DNA from: a virus
DNA: 64,000 nt
Strand: one strand, 5' to 3'
IMG/VR virus record: IMGVR_UViG_3300025853_008930
Span: 16,706-80,705 of that record
Below, piece by piece: positions 41,691 to 47,123 of this stretch; position 1 is the first letter of the stretch, and each line of letters starts with the position of its first letter. The position numbers and the translations under genes were made by a program. The notes under the pieces are model-generated. The model was not told the DNA's origin, did not search any database, and saw only the letters and a program-made list of their open reading frames with translations.

Positions 41691-41730
41691 AAGCATATGG
41701 TTCACTTTGCGGAACCCGCCATATATACTT
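41691..41730 (+). promoter_or_regulatory. Array promoter P1
   Basis: AAGCATATGGTTCACTTT followed by GCGGAAC and a TATA-like ATATATACT, about 25 bases before ATG 41748. First copy of the shared element. Unlike P2-P9 it has no inverted-repeat arm upstream. Lies in the divergent gap where the two arms meet. Confidence 0.65.
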
Positions 41731-41747
41731 TACAGGAATGAGTAGTC

Positions 41748-42131
41748 ATGTCACTGAACATAGTATATCAAAGAAGCATAAAAGAGGAGAACGAAGACAG
41801 TATTGAGATAAGTTGCTGTAAAGAAGGCAACGAATATTGGGCATATGCCTTAAAAGTCCTTACTTCAATAGCCAACAAGTCAAACACACGGCCACACATC
41901 TATTTTGATTGGGGAAAGAGTAGTAAATGCACCATGAGAGTAGCGGGTTCTTGGAATGCCGAAAGCATGAGTAGTTTCCTAAGAAAAGCATCAAGCAAGA
42001 GAGCAATCGAAAGCGGTCTTTTCAATGGTCGCAGAACTTGGGTTTTCAATCATAAAACTGAAGAATACGAGCGAGTGAATGAAGAAGATGTAGATGCTTT
42101 ACCTAGAGATACCTACGCTATGATGGAGTAG
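41748..42131 (+). CDS. Cassette 1 protein, unknown
   Basis: 127 residues. Mixed alpha/beta with Cys-Cys near 24 (I-S-C-C-K-E-G). Basic Arg/Ser-rich middle (F-L-R-K-A-S-S-K-R-A) and acidic end. The ATG is only about 25 bases after the TATA-like stretch, so the mRNA may be leaderless. Its terminator is 15 bases downstream. No family recognised. Confidence 0.6.
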   Translation: MSLNIVYQRSIKEENEDSIEISCCKEGNEYWAYALKVLTSIANKSNTRPHIYFDWGKSSKCTMRVAGSWNAESMSSFLRKASSKRAIESGLFNGRRTWVFNHKTEEYERVNEEDVDALPRDTYAMME

Positions 42132-42146
42132 ATAAATACGGTTAAA

Positions 42147-42190
42147 AAAACCCTGCAAGGTTTCGGCCTTGTGGGGTTTTACCTTTTTTT
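42147..42190 (+). terminator. Cassette 1 terminator
   Basis: Hairpin AACCC-t-GCAAGG with loop tttcgg and CCTTGTg-GGGTT, followed by a run of T. Same pattern (AAACCC-stem-GGGTTT-ACC-T7) recurs after cassettes 3, 4 and 9. Confidence 0.7.
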
Positions 42191-42196
42191 GGTCAA

Positions 42197-42267
42197 GGTT
42201 TGGTGCTTACGCTACGCTCTAAATTCATTATATAAATTACATTTATTATATGAATTTACACCAAACC
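42197..42267 (+). repeat. Cassette boundary inverted repeat a
   Basis: Arms GGTTTGGTG (42197-42205) and CACCAAACC (42259-42267), 9 bp. A second AT-rich imperfect inverted repeat lies inside. The right arm runs into P2. Confidence 0.8.
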
Positions 42268-42300
42268 ATATGGTTCACTTTCGGAACCCAGAATATATAT
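42264..42300 (+). promoter_or_regulatory. Array promoter P2
   Basis: AACCATATGGTTCACTTT, CGGAAC and AATATATAT. Palindromic core AACCATATGGTT; GTTC-n7-GAAC is a second inverted repeat. Starts cassette 2. Confidence 0.7.
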
Positions 42301-42317
42301 CTTCCATCAAGGAGTAT

Positions 42318-42914
42318 GTGTCTAGCCGGCATAATAGACAAGAACAGACCGGAGTTAAGCGGCCTATCGGCTTAACACTATGGCCTAATGACGAGAGGAA
42401 ACTTGGAATAGAGGTAAAGTGGCTAGAAAAACATGGCGATGGATATGAACGCCCGTATCTAACAAATCAAGTGTTTTTTGCAGGACTAGGGGATATAGGC
42501 TCTCCCCTAGTCCAAGTTTTTTTATCGAGGTTTGGTGTCGTTATATATTATAACGGTGAATGTGACACCAAACCATATGGTATGCTTTCAATACCCGTTT
42601 CATATAGTTGTATAGTAATAGTATGCATGTCAGTAGTACAAAAACCGATTAGGCCTAATATTGAAGATTACCAAATTGATAGTGAAAATGATTGGATTGA
42701 AACATTTTGGAGAGATATGGAAACATATAACAATGAAATGAGATTGTGGAATTTTCGCCAACAGTGGTTAAGTGAATATGGAGTAACTGAAGAAATGTGG
42801 ATTCAAACACCTGTTGAACTTCAGCGAATTATGGTCGAGTTACATCATGAATGTGAGAAGCAAAATCAACTCATGTATGACCTTGAGGAATGGCGTGACT
42901 CAATGCCCATTTGA
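42318..42914 (+). CDS. Cassette 2 reading frame without its own stop (possible fusion or noncoding)
   Basis: From GTG 42318 the frame reads V-S-S-R-H-N-R-Q and looks protein-like for about 55 codons (R-P-I-G-L-T-L-W-P-N-D, W-L-E-K-H-G-D-G-Y). It has no stop before the terminator at 42483 and the inverted repeat, and continues in frame into the cassette 3 gene ending at 42914. An 18-codon ATG frame starts at 42316. Either the stop was lost, or cassette 2 makes a structured RNA (long-range TCTAGCC/GGCTAGA pairing, GTTAAGC/GCTTAAC hairpin). Confidence 0.25.
   Translation: MSSRHNRQEQTGVKRPIGLTLWPNDERKLGIEVKWLEKHGDGYERPYLTNQVFFAGLGDIGSPLVQVFLSRFGVVIYYNGECDTKPYGMLSIPVSYSCIVIVCMSVVQKPIRPNIEDYQIDSENDWIETFWRDMETYNNEMRLWNFRQQWLSEYGVTEEMWIQTPVELQRIMVELHHECEKQNQLMYDLEEWRDSMPI
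42483..42523 (+). terminator. Cassette 2 terminator
   Basis: Strong 11-bp hairpin GGACTAGGGGA ... TCCCCTAGTCC followed by AAG and T7. Confidence 0.8.
42529..42574 (+). repeat. Cassette boundary inverted repeat b
   Basis: Arms GGTTTGGTGTC (42529-42539) and GACACCAAACC (42564-42574), 11 bp, with an inner CGTTATA/TATAACG hairpin. Right arm runs into P3. Confidence 0.8.
42571..42612 (+). promoter_or_regulatory. Array promoter P3 (divergent copy)
   Basis: AACCATATGGT is kept but the downstream part has drifted (ATGCTTTCAATACCCG, then CATATAG). Located about 20 bases before ATG 42627. Confidence 0.5.
42627..42914 (+). CDS. Cassette 3 protein, unknown
   Basis: 95 residues, M-S-V-V-Q-K-P-I-R-P at the start, strongly acidic, Trp/Glu-rich and helical. 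Acidic small early proteins of viruses sometimes mimic DNA or block host factors; nothing here proves that. Followed by a terminator at 42929. Confidence 0.55.
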   Translation: MSVVQKPIRPNIEDYQIDSENDWIETFWRDMETYNNEMRLWNFRQQWLSEYGVTEEMWIQTPVELQRIMVELHHECEKQNQLMYDLEEWRDSMPI

Positions 42915-42928
42915 GGCATTAGTCGGTC

Positions 42929-42974
42929 AAAAAACCTCCCTTGCTTTCGGGCTTGGGAGGTTTTACCTTTTTTT
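42929..42974 (+). terminator. Cassette 3 terminator
   Basis: AACCTCCC ... GGGAGGTT stem with a 14-base loop, then ACC and a T-run. Confidence 0.75.
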
Positions 42975-42979
42975 ATTGA

Positions 42980-43025
42980 GGTTTGAGGTCGTTTTAATTA
43001 ACTTACTAGATAGTAACCTCAAACC
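42980..43025 (+). repeat. Cassette boundary inverted repeat c
   Basis: Arms GGTTTGAGGT (42980-42989) and ACCTCAAACC (43016-43025), 10 bp. Confidence 0.8.
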
Positions 43026-43064
43026 ATATGGTTCACTTTAGGAACACGAATTATATATTATATC
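43022..43064 (+). promoter_or_regulatory. Array promoter P4
   Basis: AACCATATGGTTCACTTT, AGGAAC, then TTATATATTATATC about 20 bases before GTG 43085. Confidence 0.7.
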
Positions 43065-43084
43065 TATATTAGAGGGTAGAAAGA

Positions 43085-43495
43085 GTGATTAAAATGGTGT
43101 GCGAAGAATGTGGAAGAGGATTGAGATATAATACAGAAAGCGGTTTATGTAGTATGTGCATGAATGATTTAATAGACGAGACGCTAGAGCGTTTTATGCA
43201 AGAAGAGTATAAGGCAGAAGGCGAAAAGGTGTTTAAATGCCCTAAGTGTAATCGCTTAGACTGTATTCAAGGAGACTTTGTTTTGAATGATTGGGAAGAG
43301 TTTAAACCTATACTAAAACCGACAAATACTGATATGTGGTGTCAATATATGTATAAGGGTAAAATGGTTCAAGGTAACACTTTACTGGATGAAATTCAGG
43401 AGTTAAGAATGGAATGCAAGTATTGTGGATATGACTTTGACGGCCAAGACGACGAACTTAACAACAACACAGTTATTACTCATGGAGGTGTCTAA
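43085..43495 (+). CDS. Cassette 4 zinc-ribbon protein
   Basis: 136 residues from GTG 43085 (ATG 43094 in frame). Three CxxC pairs: C-E-E-C, C-S-M-C, C-P-K-C, plus C-K-Y-C near the end, giving two probable zinc sites. A possible nucleic-acid or protein-binding adaptor. Coupled to the small gene 43498. Confidence 0.6.
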   Translation: MIKMVCEECGRGLRYNTESGLCSMCMNDLIDETLERFMQEEYKAEGEKVFKCPKCNRLDCIQGDFVLNDWEEFKPILKPTNTDMWCQYMYKGKMVQGNTLLDEIQELRMECKYCGYDFDGQDDELNNNTVITHGGV

Positions 43496-43497
43496 TA

Positions 43498-43680
43498 ATG
43501 ATAGTAATAACAGGTTGGGCAGTTTGGGATAATGAGGCATGGAGGACAGATTTTCGGAACATATACCCCACAAAGGAACTTGCTATGGAAGCGGCTAAAA
43601 AGCATTATAGTTACTTAGGAGACACAGAAGAAGACTATGGCGACCACATGATAAGTCCGGTTGAAATAACGGTTCATTGA
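43498..43680 (+). CDS. Cassette 4 second protein, unknown
   Basis: 60 residues, begins M-I-V-I-T-G-W-A-V-W, one small alpha/beta unit. Starts 3 bases after the zinc-ribbon stop with GGAGGTG upstream, so it is translated from the same mRNA. Confidence 0.6.
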   Translation: MIVITGWAVWDNEAWRTDFRNIYPTKELAMEAAKKHYSYLGDTEEDYGDHMISPVEITVH

Positions 43681-43691
43681 GTTAAACGGTA

Positions 43692-43738
43692 AAAAAACCC
43701 CTTGTTTTTAGGAGCAAGGGGTTTTTACCTTTTTTTTA
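43692..43738 (+). terminator. Cassette 4 terminator
   Basis: AAACCCCTTG ... CAAGGGGTTT stem and T8. Same design as the cassette 1 and 3 terminators. Confidence 0.75.
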
Positions 43739-43742
43739 TTGA

Positions 43743-43787
43743 GGTTTGAGGTCGTTTTATACTTATTACTGTTAGTAACCTCAAACC
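43743..43787 (+). repeat. Cassette boundary inverted repeat d
   Basis: Arms GGTTTGAGGT (43743-43752) and ACCTCAAACC (43778-43787), 10 bp, same arm sequence as repeat c. Confidence 0.8.
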
Positions 43788-43820
43788 ATATGGTTCACTT
43801 TCGGAACTCGGATTATATAT
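43784..43820 (+). promoter_or_regulatory. Array promoter P5
   Basis: AACCATATGGTTCACTTT, CGGAAC, then ATTATATAT. Drives cassette 5, which has no long plus-strand ORF. Confidence 0.65.
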
Positions 43821-44320
43821 CGAACAGGGTGGAGTATGCATGTCGGGAGTCATGAACCGGCAGGGATTGACCGAACACCCTATTGAACGGGGGTAAGGTG
43901 CAATGTTCCGAGTAGTTTCGGCTTATGTAATTATGATGCTCTAATGAGTGAGTTTTTACCTCTAAGAAAAAGTCCTTGAACCTCAAAAGGGGAGTTATTA
44001 CTAGTAACTTGGATAACATTGGCAGTATGGCTCTTAAGAATCAAAGAATCAAGAGAGCGTTCAAAGTGAGTGCGACCCAATCGTATCATACTTGAAGATA
44101 CCCAACTCTTCATCCCATCCTATTCCAATGGCTATTAGTGGCCATAACACCATTGAGAAACAAAGGCGAAAGTCAAAGTTGAAAATGTAAGGCGGCAGAA
44201 AATAGAAAGAGATTGTAAGTTATCTAAATACTAGTTAGTTAGTGACCTCTCATCAAACCTACTAAGCATCACGCATTCCCTTGCTTTGAACGAGTAGCCG
44301 GAGTTTCTCACTTTTTTTAT
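43821..44320 (+). ncRNA. Cassette 5: ORF-less module, RNA candidate or decayed gene
   Basis: About 500 bases between P5 and repeat e without a plus-strand ORF of usable length; the first ATGs (43836, 43840) give 16 and 18 codons. The 43840 peptide M-S-G-V-M-N-R-Q resembles the starts of cassettes 2 and 3, so a decayed gene is possible. Local pairings include CAATGG/CCATTG near 44130-44155. A T7 run ends the module at 44312-44318 without a clear stem. Confidence 0.35.
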
Positions 44321-44323
44321 CGA

Positions 44324-44375
44324 GGTTTGGCATCGTTATTATTATGAATTACTTTACCTATGGTAATGCCAAACC
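44324..44375 (+). repeat. Cassette boundary inverted repeat e
   Basis: Arms GGTTTGGCAT (44324-44333) and ATGCCAAACC (44366-44375), 10 bp; compared with d, both arms changed together. Confidence 0.8.
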
Positions 44376-44410
44376 ATATGGTTCACTTTGAGAACACGGT
44401 TCTTATACCG
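44372..44410 (+). promoter_or_regulatory. Array promoter P6
   Basis: AACCATATGGTTCACTTT, GAGAAC, then TTCTTATACC. Followed by a longer leader than the other cassettes. Confidence 0.65.
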
Positions 44411-44428
44411 AATCATAGGTAGTAGTCG

Positions 44429-44445
44429 CTTCAAGGGGTTGAAGT
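44429..44445 (+). promoter_or_regulatory. 5' leader hairpin complementary to the 3' flank (cassette 6)
   Basis: CTTCAA-GGGG-TTGAAG hairpin in the leader. Bases 44432-44443 (CAAGGGGTTGAA) are a perfect 12-base complement of 44954-44965 just after the stop codon. The same layout exists in cassette 8 with a different sequence. Confidence 0.7.
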
Positions 44446-44469
44446 GTAATTATCATTGAGGTGAAAATT

Positions 44470-44946
44470 ATGAATTTGGAAAAACTAGAAACTAATAGAA
44501 ATAACATACGAACATGGATGAAGGAAAACGAAAGCCCGCTTAATGATGCTTTAGAGGGTCTACTCACAGCATCGGAGTTGGCTAAAACTGATGATGAGGC
44601 GGTCAAGTATTGGTCGTCAATTCGTTCACTTTGTGGCAACATGAGTCCTTCTCCTGTTAGAAAAGGTGTGCAATCAAAATACAGTGTCGAGCAATTGGCA
44701 GTATTAGACGCTATTGGAACAGAAGTTGATGAGGCTTCTGTCCGCTACCACAACGACGGTATTATGTCTAAGGTATTGTTTTCTCACGGTAAATCCGGTG
44801 GAAAAACTATGCTTGCAGAAGTATTTGGTAAGACTATGAGAAATATGACCATCAGCAAACTTAAGAAAAAGTTAGATGCAGGAATATGGGATGGAACTCT
44901 AGCCGGTTTAGACTCCTTGACCGAAACAACGGAGGATAATGAGTGA
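44470..44946 (+). CDS. Cassette 6 protein, family X paralog 1
   Basis: 158 residues from ATG 44470 after GAGGTG (GTG 44461 also in frame). Helical. Shares with the genes at 45755 and 47657 a core S-I-R-S-L-C-G-N-M-S-P-S-P-V-R-K-G and a C-terminal G-I-W-D-G-T-L-A-G-L. One Cys in the core. Function unknown. All three copies are flanked by stable RNA-like elements, so an RNA-linked role is worth testing. Confidence 0.65.
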   Translation: MNLEKLETNRNNIRTWMKENESPLNDALEGLLTASELAKTDDEAVKYWSSIRSLCGNMSPSPVRKGVQSKYSVEQLAVLDAIGTEVDEASVRYHNDGIMSKVLFSHGKSGGKTMLAEVFGKTMRNMTISKLKKKLDAGIWDGTLAGLDSLTETTEDNE

Positions 44947-44949
44947 TTA

Positions 44950-45080
44950 ACATTTCAACCCCTTGTTGCCCCCACTCCCGATTAGGCCGAATAGTGAAAC
45001 TACTCTTACAGTGCAGTAAATAAGCACTTCTTAAGAGATTTGAAAAAATAGTTTCACTATTCGGTCTAAGTTTTTTTATT
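44950..45080 (+). ncRNA. 3' structured element of cassette 6
   Basis: Starts with 44954-44965, the complement of the leader hairpin, then GTTGCCCC, then a 21-bp stem (44982-45002 with 45049-45069, one G-U pair). The loop contains inner stems CTCTTA/TAAGAG and GTGC/GCAC. A T7 run follows, so it also acts as a terminator. The layout is kept in cassette 8 with different stem bases. Confidence 0.65.
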
Positions 45081-45083
45081 TAG

Positions 45084-45133
45084 GGTTTGATGCGGCCTTC
45101 GGCCTAAATGTTTAAAGAACATTTCATCAAACC
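45084..45133 (+). repeat. Cassette boundary inverted repeat f
   Basis: Arms GGTTTGATG (45084-45092) and CATCAAACC (45125-45133), 9 bp; inner GCGGCC-TTC-GGCC hairpin. Confidence 0.8.
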
Positions 45134-45170
45134 ATATGGTTCACTTTAAGAACCCGATTGATATATCTAT
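45130..45170 (+). promoter_or_regulatory. Array promoter P7
   Basis: AACCATATGGTTCACTTT, AAGAAC, then GATATATCT about 18 bases before ATG 45186. Confidence 0.7.
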
Positions 45171-45185
45171 TGGCATGGAGATAAC

Positions 45186-45533
45186 ATGCGAAAAATAACA
45201 CAAGACGCAATAAGAGCATTTGAACAGCATAAGAAATTTAAGCGAAGCAATACCGAAGTTGAAGTAAGTGGAAGCGGATTATTTGCCGAACTAAAACTAC
45301 ATGGGAATACAATCGCCAAAAGTGGAATATTTGAAGGTTTGATGATTTCATCAGCCGGATGGAATACCAACACCACAAAAGAACGCTTAAACGGATTTGA
45401 TGGAGTTCACATCCATCAAAAAGACTTCACATGGTATTTGAATGGCCGTGAATGGACAGGCGAATGGGTTGATGTTGATGATTTCACCAAACACGGCCAT
45501 TATTGTCAATTCGTTGGCGGAACATCATTCTAA
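45186..45533 (+). CDS. Cassette 7 protein, marine-phage-type small protein
   Basis: 115 residues, alpha then beta. Contains N-T-E-V, L-K-L-H-G-N-T-I-A, G-W-N-T-N-T-T-K-E-R-L-N and W-Y-L-N-G-R-E-W, a pattern I recall from uncharacterised proteins of many marine phages. Function unknown. Confidence 0.6.
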   Translation: MRKITQDAIRAFEQHKKFKRSNTEVEVSGSGLFAELKLHGNTIAKSGIFEGLMISSAGWNTNTTKERLNGFDGVHIHQKDFTWYLNGREWTGEWVDVDDFTKHGHYCQFVGGTSF

Positions 45534-45565
45534 TTATGAACTGATATAGTTTGAGGACTATAACT

Positions 45566-45604
45566 GCCTTTCTCGACCCTTCGGGGTCGGGATTGGCTTT
45601 TTTT
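45566..45604 (+). terminator. Cassette 7 terminator
   Basis: CGACCC-TTCG-GGGTCG stem-loop with flanking GCC/GGC, then a T-run. Confidence 0.75.
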
Positions 45605-45606
45605 GG

Positions 45607-45655
45607 GGTTGTGAGTAATGTATTTTATAATACTAGGGGAGTATTACTCACAACC
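45607..45655 (+). repeat. Cassette boundary inverted repeat g
   Basis: Arms GGTTGTGAGTAAT (45607-45619) and ATTACTCACAACC (45643-45655), 13 bp perfect. The most diverged arm sequence, yet still fully paired. Confidence 0.85.
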
Positions 45656-45690
45656 ATATGGTTCACTTTGAGAACTTGATTCATATACTA
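45652..45690 (+). promoter_or_regulatory. Array promoter P8
   Basis: AACCATATGGTTCACTTT, GAGAAC, then TTCATATACTA; precedes a long leader like P6. Confidence 0.65.
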
Positions 45691-45708
45691 TTAAGGAAAT
45701 AGTAGTTG

Positions 45709-45725
45709 CTTCACGGGGTATGAAG
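45709..45725 (+). promoter_or_regulatory. 5' leader hairpin complementary to the 3' flank (cassette 8)
   Basis: CTTCA-CGGGGTA-TGAAG. Bases 45712-45720 (CACGGGGTA) are the perfect complement of 46276-46284 after the stop. Differs from the cassette 6 sequence by compensatory changes on both sides. Confidence 0.7.
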
Positions 45726-45754
45726 TAAACTTACAAACATCGGAGTGATAAAAA

Positions 45755-46264
45755 ATGATGGAATATAGTAAAATAATTAGCAAAACAGACGATATATTGA
45801 CTTGGCTTGATGTCAATGATGCAGGTGCTTTGGATAGTGCCATTCGAGGCATCATTGCAGTTGCTAGAGTCGAAGGACAGACAGAAAAACAATACGGTAA
45901 CTATTGGGGTAGTATTCGCCAAATGTGCGGCAACCTCCCAAACTCACCTATCCGCAAAGGAACTCAACCGTCACTACCTGTCGAAGCACAAGCGGTTGTG
46001 GATTCTGTAATGACTCAAGTAACAGATGCTTTTGCGGGTATTACTGAAAACACTGGACTACTTCTTGAAGTTATCCTACCTTTCAGAAATACAACCGGCA
46101 AAGGCTTTGAGTCTATGGATGACCTAGCCGCATATATGGCAGGTCGAGCCCGTGATGCATTAATTAAGGCTCATAAAGATGGTCGTTGGGATGGAACTCT
46201 TAACGACGGACTAACAGGTATGACCCCTCCTCAACCTGCATCAAAGAAGGAGGCTAGTAAGTAA
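45755..46264 (+). CDS. Cassette 8 protein, family X paralog 2
   Basis: 169 residues after CGGAGTGATAAAAA. Shares S-I-R-Q-M-C-G-N-L-P-N-S-P-I-R-K-G-T-Q and R-W-D-G-T-L-N-D-G-L with paralog 1. The C-terminus is Pro/Lys/Ala-rich (E-A-S-K). Overall identity to paralog 1 looks low, so the duplication is old. Function unknown. Confidence 0.65.
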   Translation: MMEYSKIISKTDDILTWLDVNDAGALDSAIRGIIAVARVEGQTEKQYGNYWGSIRQMCGNLPNSPIRKGTQPSLPVEAQAVVDSVMTQVTDAFAGITENTGLLLEVILPFRNTTGKGFESMDDLAAYMAGRARDALIKAHKDGRWDGTLNDGLTGMTPPQPASKKEASK

Positions 46265-46269
46265 GGCTA

Positions 46270-46412
46270 ACCGATTACCCCGTGTTGCCCCTCTACTAAA
46301 TTAATTCAACAAATAGCACCCAAAGGACATTACAACTCATACAGTCAAGAGAGTTCACGACTTCTTATGAGATAGTAAAAAATAAAGTGTCCTTTGGGTG
46401 TCTATGCTTTTT
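46270..46412 (+). ncRNA. 3' structured element of cassette 8
   Basis: 46276-46284 complements the leader hairpin, then GTTGCCCC. A main stem ACCCAAAGGACA with TGTCCTTTGGGT (about 46318-46329 and 46387-46399) encloses CTCATA/TATGAG and AGTC/GACT inner stems, followed by TTCTTATGAGAT and an A-run. Same arrangement as 44950-45080, with covarying stems, and it ends at a T7 run. Confidence 0.65.
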
Positions 46413-46420
46413 TTATGCAG

Positions 46421-46467
46421 GGTTTGAGGCGTAGAATAATATTCAACAAAAGAATGTGCCTCAAACC
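46421..46467 (+). repeat. Cassette boundary inverted repeat h
   Basis: Arms GGTTTGAGGC (46421-46430) and GCCTCAAACC (46458-46467), 10 bp. Confidence 0.8.
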
Positions 46468-46500
46468 ATATGGTTCACTTTCGGAACACAATTGATATAC
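46464..46500 (+). promoter_or_regulatory. Array promoter P9
   Basis: AACCATATGGTTCACTTT, CGGAAC, then TTGATATAC about 20 bases before ATG 46520. Confidence 0.7.
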
Positions 46501-46519
46501 GCCTCGACCTATAGATACC

Positions 46520-46792
46520 ATGACGGTAATAGATTGGCATGAGCAAGTAAGAGAATACAAAAAACACTATGATGATGATGATGGGATTCATGAATATATA
46601 GAAGGGTTACTCCCTGTATATTTCGGTGACATCAACCAAGTATATCATGATGAGATAGGAACACCTCTCAATATTGAGATTGAACCTCATCATGTCGGCC
46701 TTGAGTTTTGGCGAATAATGATAGGTCATATTTTCGAGGAATATGTTGAGAAATTCTTAGAGGCTTGGCATGAAGTAGAGGAGGAAGAGTAA
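46520..46792 (+). CDS. Cassette 9 acidic protein, unknown
   Basis: 90 residues, very acidic, with an Asp/His-rich start (Y-D-D-D-D-G-I-H) and a helical C-terminus. Its stop is directly followed by the next ATG. Candidate DNA-mimic-like or regulatory early protein by charge only. Confidence 0.55.
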   Translation: MTVIDWHEQVREYKKHYDDDDGIHEYIEGLLPVYFGDINQVYHDEIGTPLNIEIEPHHVGLEFWRIMIGHIFEEYVEKFLEAWHEVEEEE

Positions 46793-47011
46793 ATGATACC
46801 GAGATGGAACGACGAAGTTTATCCGGTAATATCTTCCTTAGACGGTTTCAATAATTCAGCAATTGAAGCGATATGTAGCACATACAAAGACGCAAAAAAT
46901 TATGTTGCTAAATTAGAGAGTAGAGAGGCGTTAAAGGGTCTTGAGTTCGCTATCCTATGCTTCGACATAATAGAATGCGGGGAAATAGTAGACAGTAAAA
47001 TACTGGAATAA
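46793..47011 (+). CDS. Cassette 9 second protein, unknown
   Basis: 72 residues, helical, with Cys near 26 and 56. Translationally coupled to the acidic gene. No family recognised. Confidence 0.55.
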   Translation: MIPRWNDEVYPVISSLDGFNNSAIEAICSTYKDAKNYVAKLESREALKGLEFAILCFDIIECGEIVDSKILE

Positions 47012-47028
47012 ATCACACTCGGTCAAAA

Positions 47029-47070
47029 AAACCGGCTATCTTTCGGGGTAGTCGGTTTTTACCTTTTTTT
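47029..47070 (+). terminator. Cassette 9 terminator
   Basis: AACCG-GCTA ... TAG-TCGGTT stem with loop tctttcgggg, then ACC and T7. Confidence 0.7.
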
Positions 47071-47073
47071 CGA

Positions 47074-47123
47074 GGTTTTGTGCAGTTATTATTTATTTAA
47101 CCCCTTGACAGTTGCACAAAACC
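47074..47123 (+). repeat. Terminal inverted repeat i of the array
   Basis: Arms GGTTTTGTGCA (47074-47084) and TGCACAAAACC (47113-47123), 11 bp. Followed only by a decayed promoter (ACCATACCACATTA), so this ends the array. Confidence 0.75.

Noticed and set aside
42171-42914. A 247-codon frame starting inside the cassette 1 terminator region
   Set aside because: Its first part runs through the terminator, inverted repeat a and P2. Only the parts after 42318 or 42627 make biological sense, so it is treated as cassettes 2 and 3.
44040-44110. Group II intron start (GTGCGACC)
   Set aside because: The GTGCG-like start near 44072 has no matching domain V or maturase. Chance similarity.
43813-44113. 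Two short minus-strand frames (68 and 60 codons) in cassette 5
   Set aside because: They oppose the promoter, have no ribosome site and no protein-like pattern. They look like chance frames in an ORF-less module.
44950-45080. tRNA gene
   Set aside because: Stem lengths and loops do not give a cloverleaf and there is no TTC-AA or CCA end. No tRNA was found in the window by eye.
41691-47123. CRISPR array
   Set aside because: Repeat spacing is hundreds of bases, the intervals are genes, and the repeats are promoters plus stems. No spacer pattern.
41691-47123. Classical integron
   Set aside because: No integrase is in the window and the arms do not match attC R'/R'' core sites. Only the general cassette-plus-stem idea is similar.
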